Of a DNA stretch of 64,000 nt, positions 1 through 12,600 are shown piece by piece (the stretch's first letter is position 1; each line of letters starts with the position of its first letter). The position numbers were made by a program, and so were the translations under genes. This DNA comes from Aplysia californica. Its lineage: Eukaryota > Mollusca > Gastropoda > Aplysiida > Aplysiidae. The stretch spans positions 1,104,543-1,168,542 of the forward strand of contig NW_004797401.1 in assembly GCF_000002075.1 (NCBI RefSeq), given 5' to 3'. The notes beneath the pieces were generated by a model. It was given only the letters and a program-made list of their open reading frames with translations. It was not told the DNA's origin and did no database searches.

Positions 1-38
1 CCCCCCTCTCTCACTCACCCACACACACACACACAAAC
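1..38. repeat. C/CA-rich simple repeat
   Basis: Pyrimidine-rich start running into a (CA)n tract. It sits at the 3' end of the adjacent minus-strand LINE fragment and may be that element's tail. Confidence 0.7.
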
Positions 39-39
39 G

Positions 40-320
40 TGATATTTCTTCAGTCTCACCGTCAGGCATACACGTGCATATATTAAAAAGTAACAGTTCA
101 TCGTTAATACAAGTATGCATTTCATTTGTGAATAAGTAATGCTTCTGCTGTTTTTTGAAAATGTGAATAGCAGTGGCACTCCTGATTTTATATGGGAGTT
201 TGTTCCATACATAGGGACCAAAGAAGAAAAAGGAATGCTCGCCATATGTTTTGTAATTTTGTTTTGGGGTTCTAAGGATCAGTTTGTCTGTGGCTGATTT
301 GAAGGCTTTGGATAGATGAT
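40..320 (-). mobile_element. LINE 3' fragment (CR1/L2-like ORF2 C terminus)
   Basis: Read on the minus strand, one frame stays open from about 304 to 46. It gives a peptide with TYGEHSFFFFGPYVWNKLPY, then IRSATAIHTFKKQQKHYLF. The pattern 'aromatic-GP-x-WN-x-LP ... FKKxLKxxLF' is the usual C-terminal end of the reverse-transcriptase ORF in CR1/L2/Jockey-type LINEs. The fragment lacks the RT domain. Its right edge is cut exactly by the inverted-repeat element starting at 321. Family assignment is from motif memory. Confidence 0.72.
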
Positions 321-518
321 ATGGTCACTTTTAAGGACAAGCAGGCTAATCTAGATTTCGGGGGTTTCAAGAAATCTTGACCTACACCAAAAGTGGGCCT
401 TGCCCTACCTATAGAAGAAGTTTGGTTTCATTGGTTGCGTATTTTGTTTGGTTAAAGAGAAAACTCTCGTTGTCTTTTAAAGAAACTGAACAGCCCCCTT
501 GTGCTTAAAAGTGACCAT
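321..518 (+). mobile_element. 198-bp MITE with 20-bp inverted ends (copy 1)
   Basis: The ends are ATGGTCACTTTTAAGGACAA and TTGTGCTTAAAAGTGACCAT, near-perfect inverted repeats. A second copy in inverted orientation lies at 30266-30515. The two share the central block 'cctacaccaaaagtggg' and 'agtttggtttcattgg'. This copy lacks about 60 bp of the other's interior. No ORF is present, so it is non-autonomous. Confidence 0.8.
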
Positions 519-598
519 GTAAGTCAATGGATTCATGGGTTCCATTTCGTCACCTATTCTAATTTCTATTGTTTATAATTGTTACCCTCCTCACTTAG

Positions 599-686
599 AT
601 GCCTGGAACATGCAAATCTTTTGAGCTTATTGGGCCAGTGTACTGAAGCAGCTCCTTACTTAGTTATATTGGAATCTGCCCCGCAT
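599..686 (+). CDS. LMTK: LMTK exon (kinase hinge region)
   Basis: Acceptor cacttag ends at 598; donor gtaagt starts at 687. It starts with one base completing a codon and ends on a full codon. Encodes CLEHANLLSLLGQCTEAAPY and LVILESAPH, matching the beta4-beta5/hinge part of LMTK kinases. First recognisable exon in the window. Confidence 0.85.
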
Positions 687-3600
687 GTAAGTATTCTAGG
701 CATTAGTTAACAAGGGACTTTTCTTGTTATTACTTATGACCCTAGATAGAAAATTTTGACTGAAACTGTCGTGATTGTAAGATTTGAAATTAGGTACTTG
801 TGTGCCTTAATCGGTTTATTTCTGTTATTCACTGTTTGATTTTCCTCATTTATCCTACAATTGTGTGCATTTGTTTCTGTATTTTTCCTCTGATTGCAAT
901 AGGGCTGCCTAAATCTCAAAACTAACGGATTTGCGATGGGTGCCGAGAGAATAAAAAGAAAAAAAACATTCTGCAGTGCTTCCATTCTTCTTTGTTCCGG
1001 CTTCCATTTTTCTTTGTTCCGTACTTGCCGCATCATCATATCGAATCCATACGTTAAAAGAGAGACAGAGAGAGAGAGAGATCAGCACTTGCCTCTGTAA
1101 CTTGTCAGATATTTATGGCAACTCTTGGCAATAAGTTGTATTAGAAACTGCCAGATTGCGCTTTTCGTACACTCGACCATTGTCTATCTGTGCCGTTCGG
1201 TCGGCAATAGTTTTTCACGTGCATATTGGCTAAAATCTGTCTACTCACGATAGATTATCTTCCTCCTTCTTTTCATTCATTCTTTCTTCCTGTCTATCTT
1301 CAGTTTTTTGCTGGGCTGGAAAATCTGTGCTTTTAATTCATTTATCTAGAAAACAGAATTGTGAATGTAGAAAGAAAATCGGTATCGAAGCAAAACATTC
1401 TAAAATCTGTCTTGGTCTAGAGAATTGGTCAGTACCAAATGAGGATTCTACGCAGGGGGACTGCGGGAATTTATTAACGGGGAATCTGAAAAAAAAAAAT
1501 CGCTGAGACCCGAGAAAATGCACAAAGTCCTCGAAACCATATCTGAAAAGCCTACCGAGTTCACATTTTACTGGTCGCGTTTGTGATATTACGTTCGGCT
1601 TTCCCCAGGCCGAGAGTACGTTTCACGCGAATGAGTGGCTATGGCGGCAGGCGGAACTGTAGATGTAATACTGAGACTCCGTCGGGAAAATCAAAATCTA
1701 CTTTCGCTTTCGTTACCACTCAGAATTGTCCGATGATAGTTTGTTAACGTTATATTTTTATAGTTAATAAAAATTTGTAGCTTTCACTTTGTGCATAAAA
1801 AAACATAGTGTCGCCATACAAATTAAATCGATATTCTCACTGATGTCACTATAATGTCAAAAAAAGGGAGAAAAAGAAAACATGCGTCCTCCGATTTCTA
1901 GATTGTCGGGCCCGTCATCGTGACCGGTCAGTGAGCCTGTGAGAGTTCGTAAGTACGGCATGAGTAAGGGACCGGCCGGTGGTTGTTGGGGAAAGCCTAA
2001 TCAAAGTTCATTCTAAGTAGGAGTGTAGCAGGGAGTCGGAATTGAGGGGAGGTGTTAAACGTATTAAAGTCTACGACAGTAGGTAAAGGCCGCTGTGCTA
2101 GAAACTGATGCTAAAATAAAAACGATAAGTGGAAGTGGTTTTGACATTCAACAATCAAGTGCGTAAATGAGGGTACATTAGAGTACAGGCTTGATGATTG
2201 TATCTTCAAGGTTGGTGTTGTCGGATTTGTCAGTGATGACAAATTGAATAGTGGAAATGAGGAAATGACATTTTCAACCCTCGGAAAGCTTTATGTTGGA
2301 TGCCTATGCATCATGATAGCTTGTTGCTGATTAAATACTGATATTATAATTTAGCATTTTGAAAAAAATCAATACTTAGTCCATGATGCAGTGATTCACT
2401 GATTGCCAGGTTTTCAGCATCACTACATCCCACTCTCTCACAGTCCTTCCAGCTCCGGCTCTCAGTACACGCTGTCTTTTATTTTCACTTTTTGCTCTGC
2501 CGGGAGCCTAACTATAAAGGTTTTATGAATAAGTTTTGTCTTGCATGCTTTTTAAAATCCGTGATTGCTGAAACCAAACATGGTTTTGGCAGTTGGTGTT
2601 CTTCTTGCCTCTTCTCAGGCCCAGATCACGATTCATTTTGTATTTTTAGGGTAAAACTAGTTAAAATTAATTGTCTGTCATACCTAAGTCACAGTCCTAT
2701 GCTAGTGTCGGGAAATATGTTTTAATAATAATATAGTTTCTATTGGTATGGGCTAGGGGTTTCGAAGTCAGTTTGGCAATCACCCTGCACTCAATTCCAG
2801 ATTCAATACTGAATGATAGGTGCCTTGAACGATAAGTCCATAAATGTTTTTAAAAAACAGAAAAATTTCGCCTCATTTCATACACATTGTTCATCATAAC
2901 TTGTGCACACCCAAACACCCCCTTCCTTCCCCACGCGCATATATAAACACATGCGAGAGCATGGCAACTTGCACACACAGACACACACACACATGTGCAT
3001 GCACAAACAAGTTTTCAAAATACAATTACCCAATATCACAGAAAGCAAGCGTGTTCGATGGGGCAACGATCGTCTTTTTTTTTTCTTCTTTGTCTTTGTA
3101 CTACCTAATTTTGGGCCAAACTACCTGAAACTGACCCTGAATCTACCTGATATGGGAACTTTGAGGTCGGCAGCCCTGTAGCAAGACCGTCTATGGTCGT
3201 CGGCCTTCCTTTAGTTGCTCTTGTGGTGCAGACGTTATTATTTGGTAATGCGAGTGTTTGAAAAGTAGTTTCTTTCATCGAGTCATTTCCTTTTGACTAC
3301 AAGTGGGAGTTTTTTATAGTTTGATAGCAATTTTTTTAAACACTGGAGCACAGTTATAGGTGTTTTCCTGATTATTGCAGAAAAATTTGGAGATTTTGGT
3401 TTCTAAATTTTTCTCCATAGTATCATGACCTGTATAAACTGCTTTTTAATTAGCTTGGCAAATGTATTTAGACTTAGCATGTCTCTAGAATTGACAGTAA
3501 GTCTCTCAATAGATTTTTCAGACTGATTTTTGTCTTTTTATGTTTTGTTTACAGCCTGTCATCCATTTTAACATTGTGGCCATGACAAGTAATAGACATG

Positions 3601-6600
3601 TTTCTGGTTAAAATAGATTTGCCCAGTCAGGAGTGCTGATGCCACTACCAGAATACTACCATAAACAACATTTATATAGTCGAACCTCTGTAAGACGGAA
3701 TGGCAAGGGGGCCAGAAAAAAAATTTCGCTTAGACAGGGGGAGATAGAGGGGGTTGGGTCAAAGGCCCCGCCGGCGGGATCAAGGATCACTTGTCCGATC
3801 AGCAAGCAATGGTCAAAACTTCACACATCTCAATTGCTGTCCTGTCTGATAATGACATACTTGTCCTATTACCACCAGTGTTTGCCTTTCATGGGACTGC
3901 TGTTTGACCTATTAAAAACAGAAACGTTTGAACATCTTCTTTGCTTCCACCCTTAGCTCCACCCACCGGTGTAACAAGCACAGTCAACCAATGCCATCAT
4001 GTAACAACAATTCGAGGAACTTTTTTCTCAGCTGGCTGTACGATCAGGGCGGCAGGCATTGGTCAATCTAATTTTACACCTCTGTCTTCTGGTTACCCAG
4101 GAAAGTTTCTGTAGTGGCTCGCTACTCGAGCACTCTAACATGTAGTTGTGAGATTTCACACCCACACTACCGTGACCATCTGCATCGCACAGGGCTCACA
4201 TGATGGGGTAACATCTACCCCCAAATTGCACCCCTACTCCCCTTCCTGGCCCAGCGGCATGACCATGACGTTACGTTTAGAGCCTTCGGAACCAAACTTG
4301 TGAGTTTTGTTTCAAATCAGGGCTGAGCGGGCAAAGCATTTTCTGTCTTAGGCAGATGAAACACCTTCCGAAGGGAGCGGATTTTTCTTTCCGTTTCCGC
4401 GTTGGACAAGTTTCCGTTTTATACTAGTAATTAAAGAGGAATAAATCAACGGGGGAGCGGGGAGATTCCATTAAGGCAGATTCGACTGTAATAGTAGAGA
4501 GTCAGAAACATTTTTAAAAGCTTCGGAAAATTCAGTAGCAAAGTGTTAATATGTCTTGTTCTATGTTAAGTTTACATTTCTATTGATTTTGTATGCATTT
4601 GTCGTACTATTGTAATCATGTTTTGCAGGGAAATTTAAAGACATTTCTGATGGAAAATCGGCCTGAAGCTGATTCTCTGATAAAGAAAAATCAGCTGATC
4701 AGCTTTGCTCTTGATATAGGTTCCGGGCTTGCCTGTCTCCATCGTCATGATTATCTACACAAGTAAGTTGTTTTGACTGACATACTTATCTCAATGATTT
4801 TGCCTGTTCTTTTCTTTTAGTTGCATAGTTGATGGATAGTTTATATTCTTTTATGGTTAATTATTTTTCAATAATTTTTTATACATTGTATATCTATCCA
4901 ATTGGTCACTTGTTGCAATCAATCATGCATATTGATTTGAGTCTAGGTGAAAATGTCTTTGAATTTTTATAGAAAGCGTTCATTTCATGGAAGGAAAGGA
5001 AATCTAATGAGGTCGTGCTAGAAGAAGCCAACTTAGGCCACCTACTAAAAGCAACAATCAGGAAGAGACAAATGCAATAACAGGGAAATTTGAAATAACA
5101 CAAAGGCCTTGAACATCTTGCCCTCACTAGAAAAGTTAAAGAAATGTGAGGCAGGGGTAGACCCAGAGCAATGCACAAGGAAAACCCAAACAAATGAGTG
5201 ACAGGGAAACTAAAGACCTGGATAATATGGACAGTTTTTTATGGTGCATCCAAGCAAAGAAATAAATGGAAAACTATTGATCACTGTATCTTTTTCAGAT
5301 CTGGCACTTTATGACGGTGATACTAAATATTAAACGTATTAGCATCTTTTGACCTCTGATTTGTACAGACATTTATATGTTAAACCAAGCTTTCAAAGGC
5401 TCTCTTTTGCAAGTGTCAATTTAATTCTTGCATTGAGCAAAACGCAGCCTGAGTCTCCTCTTCTGTATGGACCGAGGGTTACTAAACCAAACCAATATTT
5501 TCAAAGTATGAAACCTGAATCCGATCGGTGTTCACAGGATGATTAAACATATTTCGTGTTAACATTTGAGTTAAAATGAAAGGGGCAAAAATTAGAATTT
5601 AAATCAATTGCAGCTTGTTATTTTCATGTCAGCAAATTCAGAGTCGAGAGCGAAATAAGGACCAGACAATAGACTCTCCCTGTGTTATATGTATGGTCAC
5701 ATAAAAGGTTAAAAAACTGTTTAACGAAGCGGTGGAGGGATGACACAACGCCACCACCAGTTAGGTCTAATTCTTTAGCAACAGCGGGATGTGGCCAGCC
5801 AACCAACACAGGGAAAGGAAAAAGTGGTGGAAAGGGTTAGAGTAATGCTGTCATTATTGTCTCATCTTGAACAAGCTATTTTTTTTTGGGGGGGGGGGGG
5901 GGTTTATGCCATATTTATATGATGTAAAGTCTTCTTTATTTTTCTTTGACTTTACTTTTCTACATTTGGATCACTTACCTTATTTTGATACCTTCACTTT
6001 GGTATGCCAGATAAAAGGATTTGTTTGAATTTTTGCAGCTGAAATTTTTTTTTCAAAGTTATTTCTCAGGAATGCCTTGATACAGGGATGGCTTTTAGGC
6101 CTAGCTTGATAGGAAGTGAATTTAATCAATGTGACCTGCTCTGGGAAAATTTGGCTCATTTTGTTTCAAGTTTTGTGACAGTTGCAAACTCTTTGATTAT
6201 TCTAGAAAACATCTTTCTTAGATTTTTTGCAGCAGCTAGATTTTTGTAGGAATTGTATAAGTATAAGAGGTTTGAAAATATGTGGAAAATTTTTTTAATC
6301 CTGAGAATGTCATTTCATTGCGTTCTCCGTTGATTTGCAAACCTGAAAATTTCAATGGTTGAAACTTCAGGGTCACACAATTTGTTTTCACTTTCATGAC
6401 AAATATGTTTTCTTCTCAGTGACCTTGCTGTGCGGAATTGTGTTGTTATGGGAGATCACAATGTCAAAATTGGGGACTACGGAATTTCTGATGTTCTGTT
6501 CAAGGTATGGCATATTGCTTTTTCTACATTAAGTTTTGAGCAACATTGTCTCTGATTACAGTATCATTCTTCGTGGGCGAGGACAGTTTGCACTTGTTTC

Positions 6601-9600
6601 AGTCACAGCTTTTTGTGACAATATTTCTAAAGAATGGAACTTATAATTATGGTCTTTGCCTTTTAAAGCATTGTGGTAGGGAAAACACTTTATTTTGCTG
6701 TCAAAAGTAGCTTTTATTTCTGTTATTTTCTTTTGTATTTATATGTCTTACGTTTGAAAATACGCATTGAAGATTCCATTTTGAACAGTTTGACTAGTTT
6801 ACTCTTGATGCAGTCACATGAGCTACATAAGCACCTAATTTTTATGCGTACAGATTTAGAAAGATTTCAGTTTACCTTGTCTGTCATGTTGAGTTGAGGG
6901 ATAGCTTGATATTTTTTAATATGATATGGTCATCTATTTTGATATGCCTGTCACCTACATAAACATGTTCTTTTTCTCTACAGGAGGACTATTTTGATAC
7001 AGGGAAGGAGCTGTTGCCGATACGTTGGATGGCCCCTGAGAGTCTAATTCAAACAGAAGGAGTTTGGACAGCCCAGGTTTCAGATAAAACTTCAGATGTT
7101 TGGTATGTTGAGAAACTGTATTTATATGTATCATGAATTATTTGCGTCACTGTTGATATGTTGAAGTTATTTTTCTGTTTCATCTTATCGATTTGCTTTA
7201 TTAACCCTATCCGTGCATCGTGTTTTACTATCGAATCCATACGACATGGGGGAACTCTGTGCCGCCACTTTCCAAAGAGGAAATTTACTCGTTAATCCGA
7301 TCCGTACGCTATGTATAGCGGTTTGTCATATCATTTTTTTAGAAATACTTAAAATTTAAAAGAGATCTTCGCACTAGAAGTATTCTAAAATGTGAAGAAT
7401 ACAACCCCCCGGGGTACACAATGACCCCAGGTGTACGGAGAGGGTTAATTATTTTGATGGGGGGGGGAATGTTGAGTAGGTTCTCAGCTTATTTTCAAAT
7501 TTTCTCTCCCTCTGCTTTTTTGCATTTCCTTTACTCTAGTTGAGACTGTTATTACTTACGTGCATTGATATTTTTCTGCTTGGGGAACTCACATTGTGAT
7601 TAAATCTTGAGCTGTTCTGTTTTCTCTCAAAACGTTTGGGTTTTTTAATGTCTGAAGGTATGAGTAAAAGTTTCAGTTATGGGCCTTTTATGGTTTGCTA
7701 ATTTTCCTTCTTTTTTCTTCTTAGTTTTGTTCTATCTAAATGATTTGATGTGATTTTCTTCATGCCACAGGTCGTTTGGAATTGTGATGTGGGAGATTTT
7801 GTCCTTGGGCGAGCAGCCATATTCTATGCTTAGTGATGAGGCTGTTCTTCAGGGAGTCGTGATAGACAGGCTTTTGCTTCCTCAAGAAGTGGATACAAGA
7901 ATTCCTTTCAAAGAAGACCTGTAAGTAATTGTAACTGATTGGCAGATCACATATTTCAGAGGCTCAGGGGCTACTCCAACTGCTTTCATATTTTGTTACG
8001 TTGAAAGAAAAAATGTTTCTCAAACTCTCTGCAGAAAAGCCAAATATGAAACCAAAGTCTGAAAAGAAATGGGTAGGATTTTTTATGTTGCATTAAAATT
8101 ATTTTCCATCATTTGCATTTCAGTATTCATTAAAGAATTATGTAGGATTTCTTTTAAAATCATTTTACCATTTACAATGCCACTGCTTATGAAGTCCCAA
8201 AAGTACAGTGAAAAATGTTCTGCCTCCACTGTGATTTTTTTTACACCCACACATTCTTTTCAAGCATTCAGCTCATAGGTAAGAGGTAAATTTTACACAG
8301 CTACCAACGCTCTCATGCATTTACCTTTTGGGTAAGCTATACAGGGTGGCAAGGGAATTCGTAAATTGGTCGTAAATTTTTGTTTAGGTTGGATAAGTCG
8401 GATTTTAGTCGTAAAAAGAATTTTTAAATGACAGAAATGGTTGGATCAACGTCGGCAATAAAAGGAAATTTGAGGAAATCTTTAAGTTGCCTCGCGAAAG
8501 ACCCGAGAAAATACATAAAAGTTCTTGAATATTTGAAAACCAAATCCAATAACGTCCCTAAGTTCATTTTGTCGGTCGCAATCATTCGGCTTTTCCCGGT
8601 CTGAGAGTGAGAGCGCGGCGTGGCTATGGCCGCATACGGAAGTGCATGAGTGGTACTGAGGCTCTATCGGGTAAATCTAGATCTACTTTCGCTTTCACTA
8701 CCACCCTGAAATTTGCCGGTCTGCTAACACAACATTGTAACATGCAGTTTGTGCATTACAAAGGCTGTGTCGCCATGAAAATAACTCAATATTTCTCACT
8801 AATGTAAAAAGAAAAGAAAGTTATACAAGCGTCTTGTCGGGCTCACCATCGTGACCGGCCAGTGAACCTGCGCGTTTGTATGTCACACACATGATAAAGT
8901 GTCGAGTGAGTACCGCGAATATTGGGGTCACCAAAGTTCATTCTTAGTCTGAGCACTGGGAAGTATAGGATTTAGGAATGGCAGCATTTTAAAAAAAATA
9001 ATTAAGATACACTCGCGGGGGGGTTTAAAGGCAACACCAGGGGATAAAAACTGAACTTGGTAGCAAATTTTAGCATTAGCCTTTAGAATTTTGATTACAA
9101 CGAAAGCTTTCTGCATAGTGTGTTTGGTGCAAGCCTTGTGTGGAATCGGGATCCGTCATACCTTGTAAGCCATGTTATTGAACTAAAGGGTTGGTGTGTC
9201 ATTGGATGGGTGGTAGTCGAGGCGAGCTCGTAAGCTCAGTGATATTTTTATATAGAGAGGGATATAATATATATAATAAATTTGTTCGTGAAAGTGACAG
9301 CATCTTGATTCTTTATCTATGACTATGGATAAACTCAGAAGATAGTCTTTGAAGAGTAGAAGATTGACGGCACTTGGCCTACTGAAACCTATGCTAAAGA
9401 CGGACTTATTTTTCTTAGATTTTTGTGACTATATGTGTAGACTATAATTAGAGAGAGATCTAGACTAGATCCAGTATCATGAGAAAGTGCTACTTCATCA
9501 ACACTGAGTGGTTGTCCGACCCTAAGTATTCAGAATGATTGATGGAGTATCCAAATGATAAAAGCAAGTTCAGATGTAAGTTTTGTTCCCAAGTGTATGT

Positions 9601-12600
9601 CACTGTCATTCAGGTGGTACCTCAAACACACATTGAAGCCCAAACCAGCCAGTGTGGTGCCAAATCTATTCTTAGGTTTGCCAAGAACAGAACAAGTGTT
9701 GTGAGAGATACTGAAAGGAGCACCAACAGTAATATGATAGTAATCAAATAGAGAAGTTGTTGACACAAGTTTTCTCGTTCATGAGATGTTTTTAAACTCT
9801 AAAATAGCTGAGTTTTCAGTGTAGTCGCACAAAACTTGCCTATCTTGGATCATTTGGGATCGCAGCGATGATCAAGACTGCTTTCCTAAGATGTGTACGA
9901 AATAACCCCTTCTACGTGATTCTCTTTGACGAAAGCCGTAACACCGACAATGGCAAGAAACAACTTGACTTATAGTGGTAGGATTTTTTTTGGTGTGGTA
10001 GGATTTTTAGGAGGAAGATTTCCCTGGCTACCCTTCTATAAACAGCCAGTGCCCTCGTGCATTGATGTCATACGTATGCTGCGTCTATGCATGCTCTAAC
10101 AGCTACCTGCATAAGACAATCATTTGCATAAACGACCACTCCCCCCCCCCCCCCCCTCCCCTCCCCTGGCATTTTCTTTATATTGAATAATTGTGATGAC
10201 ACTGTAAGATGTTTACCTGTCTAAGGCAACCATTTTTCTCATTGACAATGGGTGGCTATTGTAGACTATTTTGACTACACTTATGGATGGTAACATTTTG
10301 TATCCTTTTTGCCTTCTCTTCAAACAGGAGTACTATCATGACACAGTGCTGGAAGAATCCTGGTGAACGACCAGATATTGAGCAAATCTGTCACTCTCTC
10401 AATCAACTTCTGCGTCAGAGAGTGGACACAATGGACACTATGAACGACTTTGACCAGAAGTGGAACTTTTTGGTGCCCAGTCGCGGAGCCAGCAGCTCCG
10501 GCGCAGACAGCCTGGCTGGGAGTAGGACAGCCTTAGCTGGCAGTTTTGCCACAGTCAACTCTTCTTCTCCTGAGGAGGCGTCAGTCATGTCAGATGGTGC
10601 TGCAGTGAACACTACTCAGGAAGCAGCAGCTTTTGTCGGAGCGGGCTTTGAAAGCCAGGGTATCAGTACATCAACACCAGTATCTTCAAAAGGAAAAGTT
10701 CAAGAAATGCCCCAAGCTGTAGCTGCCATTGCTAATGACATTGGAGACAGTCGTGCTGGAAAGATTGCCTCAGCTGCTGAGAATACCAGCAAAAGTTCAC
10801 CACAAGATGACAGCATCATCATTGAGAATGAAGTCTCACGAATTGAGGAGACGCGTGATACATTTGAAGCCACAGTGAGCTCGCCAAGCGACCTGCTCAT
10901 GGTGACAACAAGTACTCCCAAAAACCAGCAGAGTCAAAACTCAACGGCTCAATTTTACTCAGCAGAATCATCCAGAAACAGCGCCTATATGTCTGCCATG
11001 GAAAAGATCAGTAGCCCTGAACCATCAGATAATGCCCCTGAACTGTTACAGGGTATTGGACAGGATTTTAGTCTGGATTCTAACGGATTGTCTCTTAGCG
11101 AATTCGCAGATAATACACTGCAGGACCCTACTCCTGAAGTTAGCAAAAATTATTCCAATATCACAGATTTAGATGATCTTGTCATGAGTAAAGTGGAAGC
11201 GAAAGAAACAGCAGATGAAGAAACTGGGGATCAGTTTGGTGATTTTGTTCAAACGTCCCCAACAGCGCCGAGAGCTGATTTTACCGACTTTGAGAAGGCT
11301 TCCATTGGGGCATCAAGTGCTGGAGGAGTCAGTGAGGAATTTGAAGTTATTGAAAAAACTGAGGCCGCTGAGATGGAGACTGCTTCCATGAATGATTTCT
11401 CTGACTTTGTGGTATCTGCCAATGAAGAGAAAGCAGAACAGAATCAAAGTAGTATCTCTGTCAACAACACTGCCAAGGACGAGTTAGCAGACTTGTCTTT
11501 CTCAAGCACAACTGGAGACAAGTCTGCCGATACTGTTTTGCCTGCATCCTCATTGTCTTCTACCTCACACGATGCCTTATTTATTACCTCTGCAGAGGTT
11601 GACCCATCCTCCAGCTTAGACAGTGGACTTCTTACTTCTGATTTGTCTGCCCAGGAGCAAGATGCAGTGAAGATAGAGGTTTCAAGTACAGATCCAGGTT
11701 CCAAAGAAGAAACAGAACAAAACATATTTTCAGAAAATGTATCGCAGGGTCTAGAAGAGAAGGAGGTATTTGGCTTTGCTAGTGGCGAGCCTGAGATTCC
11801 ACCACAAAGCAGCAACAATAATTCTCTCCTGATAGGCTTTGGTGAAGATGATTTACTATCAACACCGGACCCCAGCCTCAAGAGCGATCTGTCTCTCATC
11901 CCTGACCCTGAAGGTTTTCTCCAGTTCCAGGCATCTCCGAGTAAACCAGAAGAATCTGCTTTCCCCGATTTAATTGTTCCCATCAGTGAGAACACCCAGA
12001 ATTTTGCGCCATTGGAGGCAGAAGTGCCGACAGTTAAAGAGGCCCTTGGGGAAGCACAACGAGACCTTCTGCCAGCTTTAAATGAAAGCAATGACTTCAG
12101 CTTTATTGAAGTTGGTGATCAACCTCCAGCAGCTGCAACGTCCTTGACGGATCAACAACAGGACCTGCTGCTTATCGGCGACACTGGCTCAGAAAAGGTA
12201 GGTACTGATAGCAAATTTGAATCCGCCTCCTCACACAGCCCTGAGTCAGAGTCTGGAATCAACAGCCGCAGTGTCACGGAGAGTCTGAGTAATGTTGCCC
12301 CCACGCAGGACGGCCTGGATTCTAGTGATAGTCTAGGGTTTGTGGACACTAGTGATCCTACAGGGGATAGTGTAATCTCTGAGGGACATTCTGCAGATCA
12401 AGCTTTCCCTGAGTCTGCAGATTTCAGATTAAGTCCACCATCTTCATTCAGTGGATCTAACCTGTACAGGTCCAGTCATATCCTACTGGCGAAAAGCAAT
12501 GAAAATTTGCTGATTGACAGCCAGAACCAGGAAAGTGAGCCTGTTGTGAGGGAGAAGTCCCCTGACCCAGTGGAGAGCCCAGAAGATTCGGACAGTGAAG

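Noticed and set aside
10287-10327. ATG at 10287 as the start of an 1164-residue protein
   Set aside because: It lies in the intron's pyrimidine tract before the acceptor at 10327; the kinase frame enters at 10328 from the upstream exon.
11444-12091. 215-codon open frame antisense to the LMTK large exon
   Set aside because: It mirrors the Ser/Asp/Glu codons of the sense strand; no domain and no splice context.
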